A stretch of DNA of 64,000 nucleotides from Clostridium carboxidivorans P7 (GCF_001038625.1 NZ_CP011803.1:4464001-4528000), one strand, 5' to 3'; counted from the stretch's first letter, positions 44,701 through 54,955 are shown. The notes: generated by a model from the letters alone, not told the origin. Made by a program: numbers and translations.

Positions 44701-45233
44701 CCTCTTATAGAAAACTGTCCTTTACCATCTATAATCTCTACTTTCTCATATCCACATTGTATTAACTTTTGCTTTAAATTCTCTATATCTAAAATATCCT
44801 TTATAGAAATATTAAAGGTATAATTTCTATAAAGGTTTACAGGTATATAGCTAGAAGCTAACGTCTCTATGCATGTAACTATAATCTTTTTACCACTCTT
44901 AAGCATTTCCCTAATAACTTTCAGTCTTTCCCATCTAAGATCTCCCGATATGGCATAAATATTATAAAAAACCACTTCTTTTGTAGGAAAATAATAAACA
45001 TTAGTAAGATATAAAGATAAATCTTCATATAACCTCTTTGCCTCTACATCACTATGAGTAAGTACTAGAAAAGGCTTGTCTAGTTCCTCATACACTCCAT
45101 CTATTAAATATCCCCTAGCGGACTCAGAAAGTCCAAATATACCTACAGGAAATTTACTTTTTTCTATACTACTAATTATACTTTTAAATTCCCTACTACT
45201 TTTAAGAGGTTTTAAAAGCCCTTCTAATCTCAT
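41712..45233 (-). CDS. mfd: Transcription-repair coupling factor Mfd
   Basis: Mfd removes stalled RNA polymerase and recruits UvrA. The 1173-residue protein has an N-terminal UvrB-like module, a polymerase-interacting CarD-like domain around AELKPGDYVVHANHGIGVYKG, superfamily 2 helicase motifs (GDVGYGKTEVA, DEEQRFG, SATPIPRTL, QLRGRVGR) and a C-terminal TRCF domain. The longest frame starts at 45272; ATG 45233, eight bases after AGGGTGG, is the likelier start (MRLEGLL). It follows pth after about 50 bases, as in B. subtilis. Confidence 0.97.
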   Translation of the reverse strand: MRLEGLLKPLKSSREFKSIISSIEKSKFPVGIFGLSESARGYLIDGVYEELDKPFLVLTHSDVEAKRLYEDLSLYLTNVYYFPTKEVVFYNIYAISGDLRWERLKVIREMLKSGKKIIVTCIETLASSYIPVNLYRNYTFNISIKDILDIENLKQKLIQCGYEKVEIIDGKGQFSIRGGIIDIYSPIAAEPYRIELFGNEVDSIRSFNLQSQRSIDKVKSIEIFPAKEMILDNESIEKGLQGMESDLKLVCDKLKKRKDNDALENVQQEVKKNLESLRENWTFETIDSFLPYFYDKTSSFLEYTEGYFIILDDLQRCKGKLDSVYFEFEENYKSFLERGNILSKQSELLLNKSHVLESLEEKEVMTMDAIPKSTKILAPRSIINFSQITLHNYHGQMDLLIQDIKDKKSKGVKIVILSGTRPRGERLVNTLRDNDIESSYKDVIHDIQPGEVVITFGSQLNGFEYPELKVCVISDKEVFGEAKRKSASKSSKKGINKIKSFAELKPGDYVVHANHGIGVYKGIKQLELQGHKKDYLELIYESDDKLYVPVEQLDMVQKYIGTEGKIPKINKLGSAEWAKAKKKVKKSIEEIAEDLVKLYAVRSTLKGYKYSKDTVWQKQFEEEFPYEETPDQVTSIEDIKSDMESDKPMDRLLCGDVGYGKTEVAVRAAFKAVMDGKQVALLVPTTILAQQHYNNFVQRFSDFPVKIDMISRFRTTSQQKATMKALKAGEIDILIGTHRIIQKDVQFKDLGLLIVDEEQRFGVTHKEKIKKMKKNIDVLTLSATPIPRTLHMSLVGVRDISVIETPPEERYPVQTYVVEYNEQLIRDAILRELNRGGQVYFVYNRVENIKEMASYMAKLVPEARVAVAHGQMQERELENIIVDFMKNEYDILVATTIIETGMDIQNVNTMIIYDSDKMGLSQLYQLRGRVGRTNRMAYCYLTYRKDKILTEVAEKRLKAIKDFTELGSGFKIALKDLEIRGAGNMMGSSQHGHMASVGYDLYCRMLEDTIKLVRGDIDKEPVETTVELKVDAYIPTNYVKDEVQKIEVYKRIAAIDCYEDMEDIEEELKDRFSDIPPSIYNLMNIAYIRSIGKKLGIQEIKEKKDEVVFKFDSKERIDENMLKGLIKDYNKKISIKLSDNPGFGYKVKEVKKEDLVYNIKEIMEYMANICHKK

Positions 45234-45287
45234 TTTAACAACCACCCTATAAACTTTAAAAATTTTGGTCAAATTTAGGTATATTTT

Positions 45288-45851
45288 CTACACCTTAAAA
45301 CTATTAAATTTATTCATAGCCTCATCTACTCCATATTTTATTATATGTTCTACAGCATCTACACTAACATCGAAAGCCTTAATAACTTTTTCTCTGTCTT
45401 CCACATTAAATCTTCCTAAAACATGAGATACTAATTCTGACTTAGGCTGTCCTACTCCTACTTTAATTCTCGGGAAAACATCAGTACCTAAGTTAGCTAT
45501 AATGCTTTTTATTCCATTATGGCCACCAGCACTTCCTTTTTCTCTTATTCGAAGCCTACCTACTTCCAAACTTATATCATCGTATAATACTATTACTTGT
45601 TCATTGCTGATTTTATAAAAATTTACTACTTCCCTTATGCTTTCTCCACTTAAATTCATATATGTACTTGGTTTTAATAATATAACTTTTTCAGAAGCTA
45701 TGCTTCCCTCTCCATACATTCCTTTAAATTTTTCCCTGTTTATAGATATATTATACTTGTCACTTACTAAATCTATAATATCAAATCCTACATTATGTCT
45801 GGTATGTTCGTACTGTTTTCCTATATTGCCTAAGCCAACTATTAAAAACAT
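45288..45851 (-). CDS. pth: Peptidyl-tRNA hydrolase
   Basis: Recycles peptidyl-tRNA released from stalled ribosomes. The 187-residue protein has the signature [22 protein letters not shown] with catalytic His in TRHNVG, then [12 protein letters not shown] and the [12 protein letters not shown] segment. It precedes mfd in the same direction. A stem-loop separates it from htrA. Confidence 0.97.
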   Translation of the reverse strand: MFLIVGLGNIGKQYEHTRHNVGFDIIDLVSDKYNISINREKFKGMYGEGSIASEKVILLKPSTYMNLSGESIREVVNFYKISNEQVIVLYDDISLEVGRLRIREKGSAGGHNGIKSIIANLGTDVFPRIKVGVGQPKSELVSHVLGRFNVEDREKVIKAFDVSVDAVEHIIKYGVDEAMNKFNSFKV

Positions 45852-45924
45852 TTTTTCACTCCTAACTACCTTTCCTACACTAATTATTCACTAAAGTATA
45901 TATTATACTAAAAGACATAAATAA

Positions 45925-45947
45925 TAAAGAGACTAAATGTCTCTTTA
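45925..45947 (-). terminator. Stem-loop at the end of htrA
   Basis: TAAAGAGAC with GTCTCTTTA and a 5-base loop, overlapping the htrA stop codon. The T-run beyond is weak. Confidence 0.5.
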
Positions 45948-47129
45948 CTTATTTTTTTCTTTCACATCGGAAAGAACTATATTTACTTCTATAGTCTTGC
46001 CATTTCTCCAAACTTTACACTTTATAGAATCTCCAATTTTATGTTTATCTAAAACATCAGATAAATCTTCAAATCGTAAGATTTTTTTATTGTCTAATTC
46101 TACTATAATATCTGTTGGTTTTATTCCTGCTGAAGCTGCACCGCTTTCTGGTACTACCTCACTAACATATACACCTTCAACTTTATTTTCCTTAGAAACT
46201 ACACTTTGACCATATATTCCTAAAAAGGGCCTAGAAACTTTACCATAGCTCATAAGTGAGTTTATTATGCTCTTAGCTTCATTTATAGATATTGCGAACC
46301 CCATACCCTCTGCATTTTGATCTGCACCTAACTTTAAGCTGTTTATACCTATAACTTCACCTGCACTATTGCAAAGTGGACCGCCACTATTTCCTGGACT
46401 TATAGCTGCATCAGTTTGTAAAACTTTGTATATAGCGCCACCATATTGTATCTTCCTATTTAAAGCACTTATTATTCCCGCCGTAACAGAACCAGAAAAT
46501 TCTTGACCTAATGGATTTCCTATAGCAATAGCCGTGTCACCCACTTTTACTTTAGATGAATCTCCAAATTTAGCTGTAGGTAAATTTTGTGCTTCAACTT
46601 TTATAATGGCTAAATCCGATCTGCTATCTGCTTTAACTAGCTTTGCAGGTAAAACTTTTCCACTTGAAAACTTAACAGTAATTTTAGAAGCACCTTCTAC
46701 TACATGATTATTAGTTACTATATATCCATTAGGATCAAATATAATTCCTGAACCACTTCCTGCATCCTGTAGGCCAAAATATCCTTCAGCTTTATTGCTT
46801 ATACCTACTACTGTAGGTCCTACCATTTCAGCCACTTTAGTTATAGAATTCTTAGAGGTATCTGCAATTTTAGTTTGATTATCTTGGTTTTTAGGTTCAA
46901 TTAAAGATTGATTTATTTGTGTATAAGATTTATCAGAATATTTCTTACCCGATATATATGCTCCTGATATTCCTCCTGAAACTGCTGCTATTAATATAAA
47001 AGTAACTCCCTTTGCTAAACTTTTTAATCTAGCTTTTTTTCTATTATTAGTAAATTTTATTCCACCTGTAGCATTATCTACACTTTGCCATTTCACATCT
47101 TTAATTCTATTCTCTCTATTATCGTCCAT
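45945..47129 (-). CDS. htrA: Membrane-anchored serine protease, HtrA/DegP family
   Basis: The 394-residue protein has a charged cytoplasmic N-terminus, one membrane helix (about 30-52), a trypsin-like domain with catalytic His in VTNNHVVEG, Asp in SDLAIIKV and Ser in SPGNSGGPL, and one C-terminal PDZ domain (about 300-390). It degrades or refolds damaged proteins outside the membrane. ATG 47129 with a GAGGTG site is preferred to 47144. The kinase and response regulator genes lie directly upstream in the same direction, suggesting a secretion-stress unit. Confidence 0.94.
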   Translation of the reverse strand: MDDNRENRIKDVKWQSVDNATGGIKFTNNRKKARLKSLAKGVTFILIAAVSGGISGAYISGKKYSDKSYTQINQSLIEPKNQDNQTKIADTSKNSITKVAEMVGPTVVGISNKAEGYFGLQDAGSGSGIIFDPNGYIVTNNHVVEGASKITVKFSSGKVLPAKLVKADSRSDLAIIKVEAQNLPTAKFGDSSKVKVGDTAIAIGNPLGQEFSGSVTAGIISALNRKIQYGGAIYKVLQTDAAISPGNSGGPLCNSAGEVIGINSLKLGADQNAEGMGFAISINEAKSIINSLMSYGKVSRPFLGIYGQSVVSKENKVEGVYVSEVVPESGAASAGIKPTDIIVELDNKKILRFEDLSDVLDKHKIGDSIKCKVWRNGKTIEVNIVLSDVKEKNK

Positions 47130-47220
47130 AAAATTGCACCTCATAAAAATATATTTAATCCATTATATATATACTAATAAATTTTTTTTACATAACTATG
47201 AACAAAATGTTATTATTTTT

Positions 47221-48630
47221 TTAAATCCTTTTTAGAGTAAATGTAAACGTAACTCCTTGAGGTTGTTGGTTTTCTGCCCATATATCTTCTCCTAATTGTG
47301 TAAGTATACATCTTACTATAGGAAGACCAAGTCCTGTACTAACTTTTGAAGTTCTAGATTTATCTTCTTTGTAAAATCTATCCCATATATGCTTTAGTCC
47401 TTCTTCTGATATTCCTGGTCCATCATTGAATATTGATACTATTACTTTCTCTCCTTTTGCTTTGGTACTAATTTTTACATTTCCGCCTTCATTTACATAC
47501 TTTATTGCATTATCTGTAAGATTTGTTACTACTTGAGTTATTCTATCTCTATCTCCAACTACTAAAAGTTTATCATCTTGCATTAATACATCTACTGTAA
47601 GCTTTTTTTCTTTTATTTTGGTTTCAAATTTTATTACACACAATCTTATAATTTCATTTATATCAATTTCTTCAATTCTTAATTTAAATTGACCTGCTTC
47701 AATTGACGACAAATCCAATAAATCATTTACAAGTCTTGTAAGTCTTTGAATTTCTTCATAAGTCATAGATAGATAATAATTTTCCTTTTCCTTGGGAATA
47801 ACTCCATCCAAAATCCCCCCTATAAACCCTTTAATAGATGTTATAGGAGATCTTATTTCATGAGATACATTTGAAATAAATTCTCTTCTGTTTTTTTCTA
47901 CCTTTTCCAAAGAATCTGCCATAGAATTAAACGATTTTGCCAAAACACCTATTTCATCCTTAGAATTTATTTTAACCCTTCTATCCACTTCTCCTTTAGA
48001 TATTTTATCTGCCACATAATTAATCTGCGCAAGAGGATTTATTATTATTTTTCGTGAAATATAATATATTACAATACAAGAAACCATTATGGCAAATATA
48101 GCAGAAATCCATATTATTTCATAAACTCTCTTTAAAGCTCCACTTATTTCACTTAAAGATGAATGCATTATTATTACACCTTTAAACATTTCATTATGGA
48201 AAATAGGAATTTCAATAGTATGGACTGGAGCTGTAATTAGTTTGCCATACTTTCCTCTACTTTCCACAACATGATTTTCTCTTAATTGTTCTAAATCATT
48301 AGTTAAGACTTGCTTACCAAGTATATTTTTATGTTCATTATCAGAAACAGCATAAACAATTCCATAATTATCCGTTAACCATATATTGGCAGATAGGTAC
48401 TTGCCAACATAAACTAAGGCATCATTAAATTTATCAGCAGTTATTTTTTCATCTATATATTGAACAGCTGCAGTAGCTATAAGCTGAGAATCTGACATAA
48501 GCTGCGTTTTTCGCTGTTCAAAATAGTATCCTTCAAACCAATATGATAGAAATGCAGCTGTCATGATAAAGCTAACTGAAATTATTACTATAAATGTAGC
48601 TGCAAGTTTAGAGACTAACCCTTTCTTCAT
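47221..48630 (-). CDS. Sensor histidine kinase with HAMP domain
   Basis: A 469-residue kinase with two membrane helices (about 8-30 and 165-190) around a roughly 135-residue external sensor. A HAMP domain (about 190-240) follows, then HisKA with the phospho-acceptor His in SNVSHEIRSPITSIKG, and HATPase motifs NLTDNAIKYVN, GPGISEEG and GLGLPIVR. It lies one base after the response regulator gene and 91 bases before htrA. The layout resembles CssS of B. subtilis, which senses secretion stress and controls htrA; the match is by context, so no symbol is given. Confidence 0.93.
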   Translation of the reverse strand: MKKGLVSKLAATFIVIISVSFIMTAAFLSYWFEGYYFEQRKTQLMSDSQLIATAAVQYIDEKITADKFNDALVYVGKYLSANIWLTDNYGIVYAVSDNEHKNILGKQVLTNDLEQLRENHVVESRGKYGKLITAPVHTIEIPIFHNEMFKGVIIMHSSLSEISGALKRVYEIIWISAIFAIMVSCIVIYYISRKIIINPLAQINYVADKISKGEVDRRVKINSKDEIGVLAKSFNSMADSLEKVEKNRREFISNVSHEIRSPITSIKGFIGGILDGVIPKEKENYYLSMTYEEIQRLTRLVNDLLDLSSIEAGQFKLRIEEIDINEIIRLCVIKFETKIKEKKLTVDVLMQDDKLLVVGDRDRITQVVTNLTDNAIKYVNEGGNVKISTKAKGEKVIVSIFNDGPGISEEGLKHIWDRFYKEDKSRTSKVSTGLGLPIVRCILTQLGEDIWAENQQPQGVTFTFTLKRI

Positions 48631-48631
48631 G

Positions 48632-49318
48632 CTATTTCACCTCAAACTTATAGCCTACACCCCATACTGTTTCTATTTGCCAATTAGGTCCCCCTTGTAA
48701 TTTTTCTCTAAGTCTTTTCACATGTACGTCTACTGTTCTTGAATCTCCTGGATAATCATATCCCCAAACCTCACATAAAAGTTGCTCCCTTGTAAATACC
48801 CTGTTTTTATTATTTGCTAAGTAATATACCAGTTCAAATTCTTTAGGAGGCATTTTTATTTCCTGTCCTTTATAAACTACAGTATAAGAATTTATGTCTA
48901 TTGCTAGGTCTTCAAAACTTAATACTTCTTTATTTTCATTATCTACATTGTATCTTCTCAAGACAGCCTTAACTCTAGCTAATAATTCTTTAGGTTCAAA
49001 AGGTTTAACTATATAGTCATCTGCTCCAAGCTCTAATCCAAGTACCTTATCAAAAGTTTCTCCTTTAGCAGTTAGCATAATAACTGGTGTTTCATATTCT
49101 TTTCTTATCCACTTTAATACATCTATACCATCAACATGAGGCAGCATAATGTCTAGTAAAACCAAATCAGGTTTATATTCTAAAAAAACTTCCTGTGCTT
49201 CTCTTCCGTCATGACAAACTTGAGTATTATAACCTGAGTTTTCAACATACATTTTTATTACTTCACATATGTTTTCATCATCATCTACAATTAATATCTT
49301 TCCTATAGAACCTTCCAT
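48632..49318 (-). CDS. OmpR/PhoB-family response regulator
   Basis: The 228-residue protein has a receiver domain with DDDE near the start, phospho-acceptor Asp in LVLLDIMLP and the Thr/Lys positions LTAKG and VKPFEPKEL. A winged-helix output domain (about 130-228) ends WGVGYKFEV. The cognate kinase follows one base downstream. Targets probably include htrA and its own operon; I could not identify a binding site by eye. Confidence 0.95.
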   Translation of the reverse strand: MEGSIGKILIVDDDENICEVIKMYVENSGYNTQVCHDGREAQEVFLEYKPDLVLLDIMLPHVDGIDVLKWIRKEYETPVIMLTAKGETFDKVLGLELGADDYIVKPFEPKELLARVKAVLRRYNVDNENKEVLSFEDLAIDINSYTVVYKGQEIKMPPKEFELVYYLANNKNRVFTREQLLCEVWGYDYPGDSRTVDVHVKRLREKLQGGPNWQIETVWGVGYKFEVK

Positions 49319-49505
49319 CGTACTATCTCCTTCATTTAATCAAATTTCGCACTTTAAATTTATTATATAGAAACTTTCTAATGTTCAATATTAAGTATAC
49401 TACTAAAATTCTATGTCAGTATACTTACTATTAAATTTACCACACATACTATAAATAGTAACAGTACATACATAAAAAAGTTACAAATAATTTACTATAT
49501 TAAAA

Positions 49506-49534
49506 AAGTATGTAGAATTTAATTCTACATACTT
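49506..49534 (-). terminator. Terminator after prs
   Basis: A near-perfect palindrome (AAGTATGTAGAA with TTCTACATACTT) is followed on the minus strand by TTTTTAATATAG. It separates prs from the two-component genes. Confidence 0.75.
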
Positions 49535-49547
49535 CTCCAATTAATTA

Positions 49548-50507
49548 TTAGTCTTCAAATAACTTACTTACTGATATATCTTCATATATTCTCTTTATAG
49601 CTTCTGCAAATACAGGTGCTACTGATAAAATCTTAAATTTATCTAACATTTTATCTTGTGGTAAGTTTATAGTATTTAACATTATTAACTCTTTTATAGC
49701 AGATTCTTTTATTCTGTCTATAGCAGGTCCTGATAAAACAGCATGTGTACAACAAGCATATACTTCTTTTGCTCCTAATTTTACTAAAGCATTTGCTCCA
49801 TTAGTTATAGTTCCTGCAGTATCTATCATGTCATCAATTAATATTACAGTTTTATCCTTTATATCACCAATAACGTTCATTATTTCTGATACATTAGCCT
49901 TTGGTCTTCTTTTATCTATTATAGCTATTGGTGCATGTAATTTATCTGCAAATTTTCTAGCTCTAGTTACACTTCCAAGGTCTGGAGAAACCACAACTAT
50001 GTCTTCTCTATCTGCAAATCCTTTTTGTATAAAGTATTTTGCAAGAATAGGTGCTCCTAACAAATGATCTAGTGGTATATTAAAATATCCTTGGATTTGA
50101 GCTGCATGTAAATCCATGGTTAATACTCTATCAGCTCCTGCAGCAGTTAAAATATCTGCTACTAATTTTGCTGTAATTGGATCTCTTGCCTTTGCTTTTC
50201 TATCCTGTCTTGCATAACCATAATAAGGCACTACTGCAGTTATTCTTCCTGCAGACGCTCTTTTAAATGCATCAATCATTATTAAAAGTTCCATTAAGTT
50301 GCTGTTTACTGGATTATTAGTTGATTGTACTACGAATACGTCTGTTCCTCTTACTGTCTCGTTAATATCTACTGATATTTCACCATCACTAAAAGTTGAA
50401 ACCTTTGCGCTTCCAACGGATAGTCCTAATATATTAGCAATATCTTTAGCTAATTCAGGATGAGAAGTACCTGTAAAAATTTTAATGTTCTTACCATGGG
50501 TTATCAT
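49548..50507 (-). CDS. prs: Ribose-phosphate pyrophosphokinase
   Basis: Makes PRPP from ribose 5-phosphate and ATP for nucleotide, His and Trp synthesis. The 319-residue protein has [27 protein letters not shown], the PRPP signature [14 protein letters not shown] region and [13 protein letters not shown]. It lies 19 bases after glmU and shares its operon, as in B. subtilis. Confidence 0.97.
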   Translation of the reverse strand: MITHGKNIKIFTGTSHPELAKDIANILGLSVGSAKVSTFSDGEISVDINETVRGTDVFVVQSTNNPVNSNLMELLIMIDAFKRASAGRITAVVPYYGYARQDRKAKARDPITAKLVADILTAAGADRVLTMDLHAAQIQGYFNIPLDHLLGAPILAKYFIQKGFADREDIVVVSPDLGSVTRARKFADKLHAPIAIIDKRRPKANVSEIMNVIGDIKDKTVILIDDMIDTAGTITNGANALVKLGAKEVYACCTHAVLSGPAIDRIKESAIKELIMLNTINLPQDKMLDKFKILSVAPVFAEAIKRIYEDISVSKLFED

Positions 50508-50526
50508 TGTATAATCCTCCTAAAAT

Positions 50527-51897
50527 TTATTTCTTTAGTCCTTTTTTCTCTACCCAACCTTCTATGTTCTTTTGTCTAGCTCTTGCAACCGCCAAAGCAC
50601 CCTCAGGAACTTCTTTTGTTATGGTAGATCCTGCTGCTATATATGAGTTATCTTTTACTATAACTGGAGAAACTAAATTTGTGTTACAACCTATAAATGC
50701 ATTGTCTCCAATTATAGTTTTATACTTAGCTGTTCCGTCATAGTTAACTACAACAGTTCCACATCCGAAATTACATCCGCTTCCAACCTCTGCATCTCCA
50801 ATATAAGTTAAATGTGAAACCTTCGTATTATCTCCTATAGTAGATTTTTTAATTTCAACAAAATCTCCTATTCTTGCTGATTTTCCTATAACGGTTAATG
50901 GTCTTATATAAGCAAATGGTCCAACTGTAGTATTTTCACCAATTTTACTATCTAATATTACAGAGCTTTGAATAGTAACTCCTTTTTCTACAGTACTGTT
51001 GTCTATTCTTGAATTTGGATATAATATACATTCTTCCTTTATGATTGTTTTTCCTTGTAAAACATTTCCAGGATATATCACTGTATCATTTCCAATCTCT
51101 ACATCCTTACCTATGTATGTATTATCAGGGTCAATTAAAGTAACTCCATTCTCCATATGTTTCCTATTTATTCGTCTTCTCATAACTTTTTCTGCATCTG
51201 CAAGTTGTATTCTAGAGTTAACTCCCATAGTTTCTTCAAATGGTACAGGAAGTGCACCTATTTTTTCTCCCTGATTCTTTAAAATTCCAATAACATCTGT
51301 TAAATAGTATTCTCCTTGTGCATTATTATTATTTAACTTCTTAATGCTTTCAAGTAACGCTTGTATATCAAAACAATACATAGCTGAATTTATTTCATTA
51401 ATTTTAATTTCTTCTTCATTACAATCTTTATGTTCTACTATCTTAGAAACATTATTATCTTTTTCTCTTACTATTCTTCCATATCCAGTAGGATTATCTA
51501 CTATAGATGTTAAAATAGTAGCTTTATAATTCCCACCTTCATGAAAATTAATTAGTTTCTTAACAGTATCTTCTGTAATTAAAGGAGCATCCCCAGTAAA
51601 TATAGCTACTGTTCCTTTCTTTTCTTGCAAAAACTCCTCAGCACACATTACTGCATGGCCAGTACCTAATTGCTTGTCTTGAAAAGAATATATAACATTT
51701 CTTGACGAAGTAGCTTCCTTTACCTTATCCGCACCTTTTCCAACTACTACATTTACTTCATCTATTCCTGAATTTCTCATAACGTCTATTACTATATTTA
51801 CCATTTCTGTTTCACATATCTTATGAATAACTTTGGGAAGGGAAGATTTCATCCTTTTTCCTTCTCCAGCTGCTAATATTATAGCACATTTATACAT
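50527..51897 (-). CDS. glmU: Bifunctional GlmU: GlcN-1-P acetyltransferase and GlcNAc-1-P uridyltransferase
   Basis: Makes UDP-GlcNAc for cell wall synthesis. The 456-residue protein has an N-terminal nucleotidyltransferase ([18 protein letters not shown], about 1-230) and a C-terminal left-handed beta helix of hexapeptide repeats (about 250-440) with [18 protein letters not shown] and [15 protein letters not shown]. It starts after AGAGGTG and leads into prs. Confidence 0.97.
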   Translation of the reverse strand: MYKCAIILAAGEGKRMKSSLPKVIHKICETEMVNIVIDVMRNSGIDEVNVVVGKGADKVKEATSSRNVIYSFQDKQLGTGHAVMCAEEFLQEKKGTVAIFTGDAPLITEDTVKKLINFHEGGNYKATILTSIVDNPTGYGRIVREKDNNVSKIVEHKDCNEEEIKINEINSAMYCFDIQALLESIKKLNNNNAQGEYYLTDVIGILKNQGEKIGALPVPFEETMGVNSRIQLADAEKVMRRRINRKHMENGVTLIDPDNTYIGKDVEIGNDTVIYPGNVLQGKTIIKEECILYPNSRIDNSTVEKGVTIQSSVILDSKIGENTTVGPFAYIRPLTVIGKSARIGDFVEIKKSTIGDNTKVSHLTYIGDAEVGSGCNFGCGTVVVNYDGTAKYKTIIGDNAFIGCNTNLVSPVIVKDNSYIAAGSTITKEVPEGALAVARARQKNIEGWVEKKGLKK

Positions 51898-52028
51898 TTT
51901 AACACCTCTTTATGGTCATAAAATTACATTTTTCTACTTTATAATTATAAAACATCCTCTAATATTATATTTTATATAAAATTTATTTTCAACCTTATAC
52001 AGAATTTTTATGTAAAATTTACAATAAT

Positions 52029-52055
52029 AAAAAGGAGTATTAACTACTCCTTTTT
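52029..52055 (-). terminator. Terminator after spoVG
   Basis: A perfect 11-bp stem (52029-52039 with 52045-52055) with a 5-base loop, directly after the spoVG stop. The minus strand reads GGAGTA then CCTTTTTATTATTG. Confidence 0.8.
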
Positions 52056-52056
52056 A

Positions 52057-52347
52057 CTATTCTTCTACTTTTTCAGCAGAAACAGTTTCTTCACTTTTTA
52101 CTTTCTCGTATTCGTCTAGAATTGATTTTTGAATTTTTTCTCTTGTTTGAGTGTTGATTGGATGCGCAATGTCTTTGAATTCTCCATCAGGAGTTTTTCT
52201 GCTTGGCATTGCTATAAAAAGCCCGTTTTGACCTTCTATAACCTTTATATCGTGAACAACGAATTCATTATCAAAGGTTACTGAAACAATAGCTTTCATT
52301 TTACCCTCAGCAGCAATTTTTCTTACTCTAACGTCTGTAATTTGCAT
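52057..52347 (-). CDS. spoVG: SpoVG, RNA/DNA-binding regulator
   Basis: The 96-residue protein begins [19 protein letters not shown] and carries the family's [22 protein letters not shown] segment. SpoVG binds nucleic acids and affects septation, sporulation and other traits. The longest frame would start at 52428, but that would include the promoter. ATG 52347 with GGAGGTGG is the true start. A SigH-type promoter lies just upstream. Confidence 0.97.
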   Translation of the reverse strand: MQITDVRVRKIAAEGKMKAIVSVTFDNEFVVHDIKVIEGQNGLFIAMPSRKTPDGEFKDIAHPINTQTREKIQKSILDEYEKVKSEETVSAEKVEE

Positions 52348-52382
52348 ATAAAATCCACCTCCAAGATGCTTATTTATATAGT

Positions 52383-52409
52383 ATTCTCTATAACTTATAA
52401 TTTTCCTTC
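52383..52409 (-). promoter_or_regulatory. SigH-type promoter of spoVG
   Basis: On the minus strand GAAGGAAAA (52401-52409) and AGAGAAT (52383-52389) are separated by 11 bases. They fit the SigH consensus RnAGGAwWW and RnnGAAT fully. spoVG is the classic SigH-dependent gene in B. subtilis. The ATG is about 36 bases downstream. Confidence 0.75.
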
Positions 52410-52445
52410 TTATTTTTTGAAAAATCAATAAATTTTTTCAAATTT

Positions 52446-53261
52446 CTATTTAAACATTTTAGAAGGAAACAATAATGCCTCTCCTTTTTCATCACTTCCC
52501 TCAAAATCTACTATGGATACATAATCATGAATTAATTTTTTAGGAGTTTCTACATTATCTATTAATACTCCAATTCCTAAAAGCTCACTATCAAATTCCT
52601 TAAGTAAATCAACTATACCCATAGCAGTGCCTCCAGCCTTCATAAAATCATCTATAAATACACATTTGCTTCCTTTCTTAATTGCTTTTTTGGATAACGA
52701 CATATTCTGTATTCTACCACTTGAACCTGAAACAAAATTTATACTTAAAGTAGATCCTTCTGTGAGCTTTGTTTCTCTTCTCACCACAACTAACTGCACT
52801 CCAAGCATTTTTGCTACCTGGTAAGCTAACGGTATTCCTTTAGTTTCAACTGTAACAACATAGTCTACACACTTATCATTAAAGGCTGATGCAAGTATTA
52901 TGGCTGCCGTATGTATTATTTGTGGATTAAACATTATATCTGTTACATACAAGAAATTCCCTGGTATTATTCTTTCTCTATTTTTCAAAATAATACATAG
53001 TTTTTCAGCAAATTCCTTACTTTTTTCATAAGATAACCCGCATACATATTTTACTCCGCCTGCTGCACCAGATATAGTCTCTATTCTTCCCATAGAAAGC
53101 TTATTTAAGGTATCCTTTACAACCACCAAATCTTCACTTATTGTAGACTTAGCCGCATTAAACATTTCTGTAAAATGGTTTAAGTTTATTATCTTGTTTG
53201 GATTTTCTATTAATACTTTAGTTATAGCCGCGACCCTTTGATTTCTAGTAAATTTCTCCAT
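52446..53261 (-). CDS. purR: Purine operon repressor PurR (PRT-fold type)
   Basis: The 271-residue protein has an N-terminal winged helix (about 1-72) and a C-terminal phosphoribosyltransferase-like domain with the PRPP motif VFIDDFMKAGGTA. In B. subtilis PRPP binding relieves repression of purine genes. It is the first gene of the run leading to spoVG, glmU and prs. A copy of yabJ, which sits between purR and spoVG in B. subtilis, is absent. The 248-base gap to murC is A/T-rich and has a 14-bp hairpin at 53389-53436. Confidence 0.95.
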   Translation of the reverse strand: MEKFTRNQRVAAITKVLIENPNKIINLNHFTEMFNAAKSTISEDLVVVKDTLNKLSMGRIETISGAAGGVKYVCGLSYEKSKEFAEKLCIILKNRERIIPGNFLYVTDIMFNPQIIHTAAIILASAFNDKCVDYVVTVETKGIPLAYQVAKMLGVQLVVVRRETKLTEGSTLSINFVSGSSGRIQNMSLSKKAIKKGSKCVFIDDFMKAGGTAMGIVDLLKEFDSELLGIGVLIDNVETPKKLIHDYVSIVDFEGSDEKGEALLFPSKMFK

Positions 53262-53509
53262 TATATCACCTATTATCTATATAAATTTTACGAATATTTT
53301 TTTAAAAATATATTCTAATATTCATATTCTATTCTAAAAGCCATACTTAATCAATACTATGTCATCATATTTAGTGATATACAACAGGAAATTTTATTTT
53401 ATGCAGATTATTTATTAATTATATAAAATAAAATTTAGTAACTGTGTTTTTTCTTATTATTTTTGTATATAATTAATAAATAAGGTTAATTATTAAGGAG
53501 ATGATTACA

Positions 53510-54886
53510 TTGTCATTTGATTTCATAAAAGACAAAGATAAAAAAATATACTTTATAGGTATAGGCGGAATAAGCATGAGTGGCTTAGCCGAAATACTTT
53601 TAGAAAAAAACTTTAAAGTAGCTGGTTCTGATATAAAAACTTCCCCAGTAACAAACAAATTAGTAAGTAATGGAGCTTTAATTAATATAGGACAGGTTGA
53701 AGAAAATATATCTGAAGATATAGATCTAGTAGTTTATACTGCTGCTGTTTCTAAAGATAACCCTGAATTACTAAAAGCTAAAGAATTAAATATACCAATA
53801 ATGAGCCGTGCTGAATTTTTAGGTCATTTAATGAAAGGCCATAAATTTAATGTAGCTATAGCTGGTACTCATGGTAAAACTACTACAACCTCTATGGTAT
53901 CCCATATATTTTTAAACGCAAATCTTGATCCTACTATACTTGTAGGTGGTCAATTAGATGCCATAAATGGTAATGTTCGCACTGGTAACAGCGAGTATTT
54001 TTTAACTGAAGCTTGTGAATATAAAGGATCTTTTCTTAAATTTTTCCCTTATATAGGGGTAATTTTAAATATAGATGCAGATCACTTAGATTTTTATAAA
54101 GATATAGATGATATACAAAATGCATTTATAAAATTTGCAAAACTAATTCCTAAAAACGGCTATCTAATATGTTATGGAGAAGATCCAAGGATGGGTAAGG
54201 TAATTTCTGAGTGTAACTGCAATGTGTTGACTTATGGATTAACTAATGGAAATGTAGTAGCTAAAAATATGAAATTTGACGAAAAAGGTTGCGCTTCTTT
54301 TGATGTTTACGCTGCAAATGAAATGATAACATCCGTTAAATTAAATGTTCCTGGTAAGCATAACATTCTAAATGCACTTGCAAGTATATGTGTATCATTA
54401 AGCTTGGATATTCCAACAAACCTTATATCTAAAGGATTGGAAAGCTTTAAAGGAACCCATAGAAGATTTGAAATCAAAGGAGTTAAAAATGGAATTACAG
54501 TTGTAGATGACTATGCACACCATCCAACTGAGATAAAAGCCACTTTAAGTGCTGCAAAAAATTACCCACACAATAAAATTTTTTGTGTATTCCAACCACA
54601 TACTTATTCAAGAACGTTAAATTTATTTAAAGAATTTACTGAAGCTTTTGGTGATGCTGATGAATTAATTTTAGCAGACATATATGCTGCTAGAGAAAAA
54701 GATACAGGTGTGGTAAGTTCTTCTATGCTTGCAAATAAAATTAAAGAAACAAAATCAGCATGTTTTAATTTTCACAGTTTTGAAGAAATCGTTTCTTATT
54801 TAAATAAAAATGCAAAAAACGGAGATGTTATTTTAACTGTTGGTGCTGGAGATGTATTTAAAGTAGGCGAAATGTACCTTAAATAA
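53510..54886 (+). CDS. murC: UDP-N-acetylmuramate--L-alanine ligase
   Basis: MurC adds L-Ala to UDP-MurNAc. The 458-residue protein has [16 protein letters not shown] at the N-terminus, the ATP loop [13 protein letters not shown], the central DADHLDFY, and C-terminal motifs THRRFE and [11 protein letters not shown]. An ATG at 53501 abuts the AAGGAG site with no spacing. TTG 53510, nine bases after it, is preferred. The gene is divergent from purR and opens the plus-strand part of the window. TATAAT at 53468-53473 may be its -10 box, without a good -35. Confidence 0.96.
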   Translation: MSFDFIKDKDKKIYFIGIGGISMSGLAEILLEKNFKVAGSDIKTSPVTNKLVSNGALINIGQVEENISEDIDLVVYTAAVSKDNPELLKAKELNIPIMSRAEFLGHLMKGHKFNVAIAGTHGKTTTTSMVSHIFLNANLDPTILVGGQLDAINGNVRTGNSEYFLTEACEYKGSFLKFFPYIGVILNIDADHLDFYKDIDDIQNAFIKFAKLIPKNGYLICYGEDPRMGKVISECNCNVLTYGLTNGNVVAKNMKFDEKGCASFDVYAANEMITSVKLNVPGKHNILNALASICVSLSLDIPTNLISKGLESFKGTHRRFEIKGVKNGITVVDDYAHHPTEIKATLSAAKNYPHNKIFCVFQPHTYSRTLNLFKEFTEAFGDADELILADIYAAREKDTGVVSSSMLANKIKETKSACFNFHSFEEIVSYLNKNAKNGDVILTVGAGDVFKVGEMYLK

Positions 54887-54955
54887 TTTTTATTATGTGT
54901 AAAATCCTTCAACATGGTAATAATACACTTATAACCTGTTGGAGGTGTTTTTTAT

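Noticed and set aside
53389..53436. 14-bp inverted repeat between purR and murC
   Set aside because: The arms are only A/T and the region is extremely A/T-rich, so chance or a weak transcript hairpin explains it. I saw no operator-like feature.
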